NCBI GenBank assembly: GCA_900318255.1
Contig: ONJX01000004.1
Span: 1-64,000 of the forward strand
DNA from: an uncultured Prevotellaceae bacterium
GTDB taxonomy: Bacteria; Bacteroidota; Bacteroidia; Bacteroidales; Muribaculaceae
DNA length: 64,000 nucleotides
Reading direction: 5' to 3'
Part shown: one piece after another, positions 58,212 through 64,000 of the stretch
How positions within the stretch are numbered: position 1 is the stretch's first letter
How the letters are laid out: every line of letters starts with the position of its first letter
Program-made: the position numbers and the translations under genes
Notes under the pieces: model-generated
Database searches by the model: none
The model's input: the letters and a program-made list of their open reading frames with translations, nothing else
What the model was told of the DNA's origin: nothing

Positions 58212-59522
58212 ATGGGGCTGATAAGAAGAAATAAGAAGGGTAGTGACACCATCGTTCAGAACTCCGACAAATGGGAGCTGATGAACGAGGAGGGACAAGC
58301 TGTGCGCGCCGATATCGACTTTACACAACTCGAAGTGCCCAAAATAGCCCCCGAAAATCTCAAAGAGACTGCCGATGAGGTGGTTCCCAATGGCGACACG
58401 CCTAAGGCTTCTGTGCCCAGCGATAACGCTAAAAAGAAGGTAAGCAAGCCCTGGATAAAGCATTTTGACGCCTATATCATAAAGAAATTCCTGGGCACGT
58501 TCTTCTTTGCCATCTTGGTGCTGCTGGCAATCGTGATAGTCTTTGACATCAACGAGAAGCTCGATGCGATGCTCACCGCGCCGCTCAAGGAAACGGTGTT
58601 CAAGTATTTCCTGAACTTCTTGCCTTATTTTGCCAACCAGTTTGCTCCGCTCTTTGTCTTTATCTCGGTAATCTTCTTCACCTCCAAACTCGCCGACCAC
58701 AGCGAGATTATCGCGATGATGTCGAGCGGCATCAGCTTCAAGCGGCTCATGGTGCCCTATCTGGTGAGTGCCGCTATAATCGCTGCCGGCACCCTGGTGC
58801 TGGCGCTTTATGTGATACCTCCTGCCAATGTTAAGAGAATAGAATATACTAACCAGTGGGTCAAGAATAAGCGGGTGGATTTTGGTGACAACATCCAGCT
58901 GCAGGTGAAGCCCGGGGTGATGGCCTATATATCGAGATATGACAACACCACCAAGCGTGGCTTTAGGTTCACGATGGAGGAGTTTAAGGGTAATACCCTG
59001 GTGTCGCGCATCACCGCCAGTAGTGTGACCTACGACACGCTGGGCCGATGGAAACTCAACGAATACAGCATCAGGAAGTTTGACGGACTGAAAGAGACTC
59101 TGCGTCGTGGCTCAACAATCGACACCATGCTCGATGTGGAGCCTCGCGACTTCCTTATCTCGAAGAACGACCAGGAAATGCTCACCTCGCCAGAGCTAAG
59201 ACGTTACATCAACAAGCAGAAGGCTAGGGGAGTGGCCAACCTGCAGCAGTTTGAGCTAGAGTATGAGAAGCGCTTTGCCATGACTGCCGCGGCGTTTATC
59301 CTCACCGTGATAGGACTATCGCTCTCATCGCGCAAGGTGCGCGGCGGCATGGGCGTGAACATAGGAATAGGATTGCTGCTGAGCTTCTCCTACATTCTGT
59401 TTATGACGGTGACTCAGACCTTTGCCTTGAGTGGATACACCTCACCGCGCTTGGCGATGTGGATTCCTAACATCGTCTATACCATCATCGCCATCTTCCT
59501 CTATCATCGAGCCGCCCAGTAG
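58212..59522 (+). CDS. LptF/LptG-family lipopolysaccharide export permease
   Basis: 436 residues. YjgP/YjgQ family permease of the Lpt ABC complex that lifts LPS out of the inner membrane. The membrane domain begins at about residue 76 (KHFDAYIIKKFLGTFFFAIL), has the six-helix plan with a large periplasmic beta-jellyroll between (about 200-310), and ends with IVYTIIAIFLYHR. The first 75 residues are an acidic, disordered tail that family members usually lack; no in-frame ATG near the membrane domain offers a shorter start. It follows tgt after an 86-base spacer. Confidence 0.88.
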   Translation: MGLIRRNKKGSDTIVQNSDKWELMNEEGQAVRADIDFTQLEVPKIAPENLKETADEVVPNGDTPKASVPSDNAKKKVSKPWIKHFDAYIIKKFLGTFFFAILVLLAIVIVFDINEKLDAMLTAPLKETVFKYFLNFLPYFANQFAPLFVFISVIFFTSKLADHSEIIAMMSSGISFKRLMVPYLVSAAIIAAGTLVLALYVIPPANVKRIEYTNQWVKNKRVDFGDNIQLQVKPGVMAYISRYDNTTKRGFRFTMEEFKGNTLVSRITASSVTYDTLGRWKLNEYSIRKFDGLKETLRRGSTIDTMLDVEPRDFLISKNDQEMLTSPELRRYINKQKARGVANLQQFELEYEKRFAMTAAAFILTVIGLSLSSRKVRGGMGVNIGIGLLLSFSYILFMTVTQTFALSGYTSPRLAMWIPNIVYTIIAIFLYHRAAQ

Positions 59523-59547
59523 AAAATCTGTAGGTTGTGTGATTGTG

Positions 59548-60264
59548 CTATAGTGCTATTGCAGCCTCCAGTGCCAGGTGCATCATGGTGCGGAAGGAAG
59601 TTTGGCGCTCCTCGGCGCTCATGGCGGTGAACTCTACCAGCGAGTCGCTGATGGTGAGCAGGCATGCTGCGTTCTTGCCCATCACGCGTGCATTTTGGAA
59701 GAGGGCGAAGCTCTCCATCTCCACGCAGTCAACTCCGGTGCGCTCGCGCAGCTGCTGCCAGGGCTCGCTACTGGGACCTCCATAGAACACATCGCTCGAA
59801 TACACTTTGCATGGAGTGCATTTTATGTCTAGCTCCTGAGCTTTAGCCAATATCACCTCGTTGATGTGCTGGCTAGGCAGCAGCTCGTGGCTGGTCTCGC
59901 CGTTGTGTACCAGCGCATAAGAGGAGGTGCTGTAGGCCGAGCTGGCGAGCACCACATCTTTCACTTTGAGCTGCTTGGTGTAGCTGCCTGCCGACCCAAT
60001 GCGGATGATGTTTTCCACGCCATAGAACTGAAACAGCTCGTAACTGTAGATGCCTATGCTAGGCATTCCCATGCCGCTTGCCATCACCGAGATGGGCTTG
60101 CCATGATAGGTGCCAGTAAATCCCAGCACATTCCTTACCGAAGTGACTAGCTGAGGGTTGTCGATGAAATTCTCGGCGATAAACTGCGCGCGCAGTGGGT
60201 CGCCGGGCATGAGAATTGTCTTTGCGAAATCGCCTTCGCGGGCATTGATGTGTGGTGTAGCCAT
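59548..60264 (-). CDS. deoD: Purine-nucleoside phosphorylase, DeoD type
   Basis: 238 residues, the size of the hexameric DeoD enzyme. It splits purine (deoxy)nucleosides with phosphate, salvaging bases. Seen: HINAREGDFAKTILMPGDPL with the phosphate-binding Gly/Arg, FTGTYHGKPISVMASGMGMP, IRIGSAGSYTKQLKVKDVVL and VEMESFALFQ, in which the Glu contacts the ribose, and the base-site Asp in TISDS. It converges on lptF/G with only 25 bases between the stops. Confidence 0.94.
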   Translation of the reverse strand: MATPHINAREGDFAKTILMPGDPLRAQFIAENFIDNPQLVTSVRNVLGFTGTYHGKPISVMASGMGMPSIGIYSYELFQFYGVENIIRIGSAGSYTKQLKVKDVVLASSAYSTSSYALVHNGETSHELLPSQHINEVILAKAQELDIKCTPCKVYSSDVFYGGPSSEPWQQLRERTGVDCVEMESFALFQNARVMGKNAACLLTISDSLVEFTAMSAEERQTSFRTMMHLALEAAIAL

Positions 60265-60323
60265 TGTATTTCTGAGTGTTAAGTGTTAAGATTCTAGACT
60301 ATCTAGATAAACTGTAAAAAACG

Positions 60324-61805
60324 TTATTTCTTCTTGTTGACGTAGTTGCGGAACACGCGGTAGGCGTTCTCTACTTGCCGCACGTAGTTGACTGTCTCGG
60401 TGCCACGGCAGTAGCCGTAGCTGCACACCGGGTCGTTATAGAACTCGGGATGAGTCTTCCACAGCACTGCGGCCTCCACGTTGGAGTACCAGATGTGAGG
60501 GTTCTTATTGTATTTCTGTGCCAGCTTCATGGCATCTACTACGTGCCCCACGCCGGCGTTGTAGGCGCCCAGGTTGAACCTTAGTCGCTCGGCACGGTTA
60601 GAGATGTAGCTTTGCAGGAACTTGTCGGTCTTTGAGAGGACGAGGCTGGCAACGTAAACGCTCTTCTCGGGGTCGCGCATGTCGTCCTCGGTGAAGCCAT
60701 AACTCTTGGCAGTGCTAGGCATCACCTGCATCAGTCCCACGGCGCCGGCCCACGACACAGCAGTGGGGTTGAAGTCCGACTCCACATAAGCTATAGCTGC
60801 CAGCACGGTCCACTCCACGCCAGCTGTGGCGGCATATTTCTTGAAAAGGCGGTCATATCCCGATATGTCGCCGTTGCGCCGTTGGTAAAGCTTGGAGTAG
60901 TCGATTTCGCCATCCTTGGTCTTGGCTTGGTTGATGAAGTTGAGCGAGTCGCTCATGGCGCGCATCGAGTCGATGTGATGCTTGTTCATCTCAAAGTAGC
61001 GCTGCTTGATGGTGCGGGCATTGGTGATAGTGGCATTATTGGTTGCCCAAGTGTTGATGGCGTTGGCGAGCCATTGGCGGTTTTTGCCAGTTGCCCACGA
61101 GGCGCGTTGCGGGAAGCCTATTTTGAGGCTTATGCTGATGCTGTCGTTATAGGTCTTGTTAATTTGTGCGATGTCGCTCTCGGCCACAGTGTAGGGTAGT
61201 CGTCCGCTGGCCACCATGTCGATGAGTTCCTCGCTGATTAGCGAGTCGTTGTCAATGGCGTGAATCTTGATGCCACCTCCTAGCTCGTTGTCAAGGTTTT
61301 TAAGGCGTGCCTCATAACTTGAGCCATGTATCACGTAAATGTCTTTCCCCACCAGTTGTGTGACATCGGTGAGTGTGTCGCGGGTGGCGCGTTGCACAAG
61401 CACCTGATAGGTGATGTTTTGTTCGCCGCAATGAATCACATGCTCTTTATACTCGGCAGTCATGGGAATTTCATAGGCGGCCACATGCACCTTGTTGTTC
61501 TCGACGAGGGTGATTAGATCCTTCATGCTGGTGGCCACGTGAAACTTGATGGCGATGCCGTTGTCGCGAGCAAAGGCGCAGATGCGCTCATAGTCATAGC
61601 CTAGTGTGTCGCCTTTTAGGATGAAGAAGCTGGCTGGGCTGTAGATGGTTCCCACCACCAGCGTGTCGGGGAGCTTGTTCTCGACGGCGATGGTGGGCAT
61701 GGAGTCGGTTGAGGGCGATTTGCTCTCATCGCCCTTGTTGTGGCAAGCTGCTGTGATTAAGCACAGAAGTAAAAATGAAAATATGAAATATCGACTTGAT
61801 TGCAT
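60324..61805 (-). CDS. MltF-like lytic transglycosylase with a solute-binding domain
   Basis: 493 residues: lipoprotein signal MQSSRYFIFSFLLLCLITAAC (Cys21), a periplasmic type 3 solute-binding domain (about 50-265: YSPASFFILKGDTLGYDYER, TDVTQLVGKDIYVIHGSSYE) and the SLT domain (about 320-450: AIAYVESDFNPTAVSWAGAV with the catalytic Glu, GLMQVMPSTAKSYG, NLGAYNAGVGHVVDAM). MltF proteins trim peptidoglycan and their sensory domain tunes activity. The outer-membrane lipid anchor is expected. Octamer-like words precede it. Confidence 0.93.
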   Translation of the reverse strand: MQSSRYFIFSFLLLCLITAACHNKGDESKSPSTDSMPTIAVENKLPDTLVVGTIYSPASFFILKGDTLGYDYERICAFARDNGIAIKFHVATSMKDLITLVENNKVHVAAYEIPMTAEYKEHVIHCGEQNITYQVLVQRATRDTLTDVTQLVGKDIYVIHGSSYEARLKNLDNELGGGIKIHAIDNDSLISEELIDMVASGRLPYTVAESDIAQINKTYNDSISISLKIGFPQRASWATGKNRQWLANAINTWATNNATITNARTIKQRYFEMNKHHIDSMRAMSDSLNFINQAKTKDGEIDYSKLYQRRNGDISGYDRLFKKYAATAGVEWTVLAAIAYVESDFNPTAVSWAGAVGLMQVMPSTAKSYGFTEDDMRDPEKSVYVASLVLSKTDKFLQSYISNRAERLRFNLGAYNAGVGHVVDAMKLAQKYNKNPHIWYSNVEAAVLWKTHPEFYNDPVCSYGYCRGTETVNYVRQVENAYRVFRNYVNKKK

Positions 61806-61818
61806 AACTATTTATTTT

Positions 61819-61890
61819 AGCTAACAAGCTAACGAGGAACAAGTAAACAAGGCAATGGTAAAGCCTGCTTCGTCGGCTAGGCTTGTCCCT
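61819..61890 (-). repeat. Octamer-like words before the MltF-like gene
   Basis: On the minus strand: GCCTTGTTTACTTGTTCC then TCGTTAGCTTGTTAGC. The words are YTTGTNNN octamers, ending 14 bases before the start at 61805, and match the pattern of 56044-56064 before the HIT gene. A decayed palindrome (TAGGCTTGTCCCTTG) lies at 61875-61895. Confidence 0.65.
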
Positions 61891-61892
61891 TG

Positions 61893-62741
61893 TTAGCTCA
61901 AAGTTGCAATTTGCAGAATGATCAATGTGGCGAGAGCCACGAAAAGCAGACTGTCGATGCGGTCGAGAATGCCGCCATGGCCAGGAATGATGTTGCCCGA
62001 GTCTTTCACGCCGGCGGTGCGCTTGAGCAGCGACTCAAAGAGGTCGCCGAGTGTGGAGGCAATCACTGTGGCTATGGCAAGTGCTATCCATGTTGCCACG
62101 CTCAGGTTGATGGGGTTGAACACCTGTTGTAGGCAAGCGACTGAGGCGCAAGCTATGGCAGCGGCAATCACAAAAGCCGCTCCGCCAGCCACGCCTTCCC
62201 ATGACTTCTTGGGGCTGATGCGCTCAAAGAGGCGGTGCTTGCCAATGGCGCATCCCACTAGGAACGCTCCCGTGTCGTTGAGCCAGATGAAGACAAACAT
62301 TGCCAGCACTATGCGTGGAGAGAAGCTGCTGGCGATGATGGTCAGGGCGATGATGGGCAGTGTCACATAGGCCACTGCGCCTAACGACTGCGACACGTCG
62401 GCCAGCGCATTGCGTGAGGGCATGTAGAGCTGGGTTGTGAAGCGCACCAGCAGGTAGCCGGCGGCAGGTATCACAAACATGCCAGCGAGCGAGGGCTCGT
62501 TATAGTGGGCCACCACCGCCAGGAACGTGAGCACAGCCCCCGCCATGTCTATTGCCTTGATGAGTGGCGATGGCTTTTGACCATTGTGACTGAGAAGCTT
62601 AGCCGCCTCGTGTATTCCTAAAATGATGAAAGTGGCAAAGAGCACCACGAAGGGCCATTTGCTGGTGTCCCATAACAAGAGTGAGGCAACAATCAGTGCC
62701 ACATATATGCCTCCAAAGATGGCGCGTTTTACAATATTCAT
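61893..62741 (-). CDS. cdsA: Phosphatidate cytidylyltransferase
   Basis: 282 residues from the start at 62741. It makes CDP-diacylglycerol from phosphatidate and CTP, the branch point of phospholipid synthesis, in the inner membrane. About eight helices; the family signature is at the end, GVKDSGNIIPGHGGILDRID (with the conserved Lys-Asp, GHGG and Asp). WLNDTGAFLVGCAIGKHRLF is the central block. The longer frame that begins at 62837 is rejected because a TATTTTTG promoter lies within it. Confidence 0.94.
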   Translation of the reverse strand: MNIVKRAIFGGIYVALIVASLLLWDTSKWPFVVLFATFIILGIHEAAKLLSHNGQKPSPLIKAIDMAGAVLTFLAVVAHYNEPSLAGMFVIPAAGYLLVRFTTQLYMPSRNALADVSQSLGAVAYVTLPIIALTIIASSFSPRIVLAMFVFIWLNDTGAFLVGCAIGKHRLFERISPKKSWEGVAGGAAFVIAAAIACASVACLQQVFNPINLSVATWIALAIATVIASTLGDLFESLLKRTAGVKDSGNIIPGHGGILDRIDSLLFVALATLIILQIATLS

Positions 62742-62768
62742 TTTAAAATGCTGTTTAGAAATTTTTGG

Positions 62769-62776
62769 CAAAAATA
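62769..62776 (-). promoter_or_regulatory. -7 promoter box of the cdsA gene
   Basis: The minus strand reads TATTTTTG, 28 bases before the start at 62741. The region between this and 63003 (about 230 bases) otherwise shows only a weak hairpin around 62838-62872 and no gene. Confidence 0.6.
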
Positions 62777-63002
62777 CGGCATTTTTTGGAAATATGACTG
62801 ATAAGAGGGTGTTTTTTTGTCCTAGCATGCGTGTCAAGCCCGTTAGCGGCAGGTGTAATAGGCGATGTGGGCTAGTTTATTTAAGGCGAGAACAGGGCGC
62901 TTTTTTTCTTGCAACCCTCTGTTATTATTGTTGTTAAATGCAGGGAATTAAAATGTGGATAAAAAAAGTGGTGAAAAGGGCTGCTAATTGCGGAAAAATC
63001 AC

Positions 63003-63010
63003 TATATTTG
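63003..63010 (+). promoter_or_regulatory. -7 promoter box of the CoA-transferase operon
   Basis: TATATTTG, 59 bases before the ATG at 63069. It starts the cluster that leaves the window. Confidence 0.6.
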
Positions 63011-63068
63011 CAGTCTAATTAGTCTATAAAACATAAACATAACAATATCTGAAACATAAACATCTATT

Positions 63069-63719
63069 ATGAACAAACAAATCACTCTTGAGCAAGCTGT
63101 CGAGAAGGTGCAAGATGGAATGACCATCATGTTCGGCGGCTTCCTCGGTGTGGGTAGTGCCACACAAATTATCGACGCCATCGTTGAGAAGGGCGTTAAG
63201 GACTTAACAATCATTGCCAACGACACCGCCTATGACGAGGTGGCTCACGGCAAGTTAGTGACTAACCATCAAGTGAAGAAGGCTATCGTGTCGCACACCG
63301 GTACCAACAAGCAGACCGCTTTGCAGAAGAATGAGGGCACACTCATCGTGGAGTATGTGCCACAGGGCACACTTGCCGAGCGCATCCGTGCGGCAGGCGC
63401 TGGCTTGGGTGGCGTGCTCACCCCCACTGGCATGGGCACCATCATGGCCGATGGCAAAGAGGTGATTACCGTTGATGGCAAGGACTACTTGCTGGAGAAA
63501 CCCCTCAAGGCCGACATCGCTTTCTTGCGTGCTAACATCGTTGACGAGTTTGGCAACATGGTGTTCTTGGGCACCACTAACAACTTCAACCCGTTGATGG
63601 CCACCGCTGCCGACTATGTGGTGGTAGAGGCCGAGAAGCTGGTGAAGGTGGGCGAGATCAAGCCTGAGTGTGTTCACGCTTCGGGAATCTATGTTGACGG
63701 AATTTATGTTGAAAAATAA
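63069..63719 (+). CDS. atoD: Acetate/butyrate-acetoacetate CoA-transferase subunit A
   Basis: 216 residues, the length of the alpha subunit. Seen: GGFLGVGSATQIIDAIVEKG at the start, FRANIVDEFGNM-like ending (AFLRANIVDEFGNMVFLGTT) and ERIRAAGAGLGGVLTPTGMG in the middle, all conserved in AtoD/SCOT-A. The catalytic Glu is in the beta subunit, which must lie beyond the edge. The next gene is a 3-aminobutyryl-CoA ammonia lyase, so the pair belongs to the lysine-to-butyrate/acetate fermentation cluster (kamA, kamDE, kdd, kce, kal, atoDA) rather than to simple fatty-acid use; that link is inference from the gene pair. Confidence 0.93.
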   Translation: MNKQITLEQAVEKVQDGMTIMFGGFLGVGSATQIIDAIVEKGVKDLTIIANDTAYDEVAHGKLVTNHQVKKAIVSHTGTNKQTALQKNEGTLIVEYVPQGTLAERIRAAGAGLGGVLTPTGMGTIMADGKEVITVDGKDYLLEKPLKADIAFLRANIVDEFGNMVFLGTTNNFNPLMATAADYVVVEAEKLVKVGEIKPECVHASGIYVDGIYVEK

Positions 63720-63739
63720 ACTTATTACAAGCCTAAGAA

Positions 63740-64000
63740 ATGGAATACAGAACAAAAATCAGACTGCGCATGAGCGCAAAAGATGCCCACTATGGCGGCA
63801 ACTTGGTTGATGGAGCTCACATGGTGCACCTCTTTGGTGACGTGGCTACCGAACTCTTGATAATGCGTGATGGCGATGAGGGGCTGTTCCGCGCCTACGA
63901 CAGCATCGACTTCCTGGCACCAGTGTATGCTGGCGACTTCATCGAGGCCGAAGGCTGGATCGACAAGGAAGGCAACACCTCGCGTCACATGCAGTTTGAG
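63740..64000 (+). CDS. kal: 3-aminobutyryl-CoA ammonia lyase, partial (runs off the window)
   Basis: 87 codons from the ATG at 63740 to the edge, with no stop, so 3'-truncated by the window. The segment [20 protein letters not shown], then [20 protein letters not shown] and [20 protein letters not shown] matches the hotdog-fold lyase that removes ammonia from L-3-aminobutyryl-CoA to give crotonyl-CoA in lysine fermentation. Full length should be about 130 residues. It starts 20 bases after atoD. Confidence 0.88.
   Translation, partial: MEYRTKIRLRMSAKDAHYGGNLVDGAHMVHLFGDVATELLIMRDGDEGLFRAYDSIDFLAPVYAGDFIEAEGWIDKEGNTSRHMQFE

Noticed and set aside
1..64000. tRNA, rRNA or other structural RNA genes
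   Set aside because: No cloverleaf, TTCGAATC-type arm or rRNA segment was noticed on either strand by eye; a covariance search would be needed to exclude short ones.

Overview
This 64 kb window is a chromosomal stretch from a member of the Bacteroidota, most likely order Bacteroidales. The evidence is: promoters of the TAnnTTTG type before many genes and few Shine-Dalgarno sites; TonB-dependent receptors and outer-membrane beta-barrels; a protein with a type IX secretion (type B) C-terminal domain; Bacteroidota-only families (DUF4835 next to recN, DUF4292 next to dut and a TPR protein); and gene orders usual for the phylum (greA-HIT, tgt-lptF/G, FecI-like sigma/anti-sigma). No rRNA, tRNA, CRISPR array or intact transposon was seen. 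The genus cannot be settled from the sequence alone.

Layout. 1-1.1 kb: the end of an off-window transcript, then an outer-membrane protein on the minus strand. 1.3-4.4 kb: a TPP riboswitch controlling a thiamine receptor and a PnuT-type permease. 4.5-8.7 kb: a second TonB-dependent receptor and two lipoproteins. 8.9-10.6 kb: ECF sigma factor, putative membrane anti-sigma and Spy-like periplasmic protein, ending at a terminator. 10.6-15.4 kb: HEAT-like protein, ispE, grpE, dnaJ, RluA-type pseudouridine synthase. 15.4-19.7 kb: the most unusual locus, a lipoprotein, a radical SAM/SPASM enzyme, two paralogous exported proteins that join an MYGP-motif segment to an acyl-carrier-like domain, and a T9SS cargo protein. 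20-31.7 kb: lytic transglycosylase, uvrA, a gene-poor 1.2 kb, an HTH regulator, an M13 peptidase, then rlmB, recN and DUF4835 on the minus strand. 31.9-40.4 kb: an ECF sigma/anti-sigma pair driving three large beta-barrels. 40.6-50.7 kb: zinc/cadmium-type P-ATPase, HAD phosphatase, a metal-chelate ABC importer, dut, TPR protein, DUF4292 lipoprotein, GNAT enzyme. 50.8-62.7 kb: flippase, lpxB, an HD-RpiB fusion, DMT transporter, HIT, greA, tgt, lptF/G, deoD, an MltF-like transglycosylase, cdsA. 63-64 kb: start of a CoA-transferase/3-aminobutyryl-CoA ammonia lyase cluster (lysine fermentation type) that runs off the end.

Two things stand out. First, the radical SAM locus at 15.5-18.2 kb looks like a peptide or lipoprotein maturation system whose substrates carry an ACP-like domain, a combination I cannot match to a described pathway. 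Second, the spacers are built from recurring modules: a 20-bp palindrome, blocks of TCTAGA words, and arrays of 8-bp units (TCTTGTnn). In several places these are stacked in the same order and orientation directly before a start codon (ispE, recN, and in part the SLT, HIT and MltF genes). Where coding starts were moved from the longest open frame, the reason (usually a TAnnTTTG promoter inside the longer frame) is given in the entry.
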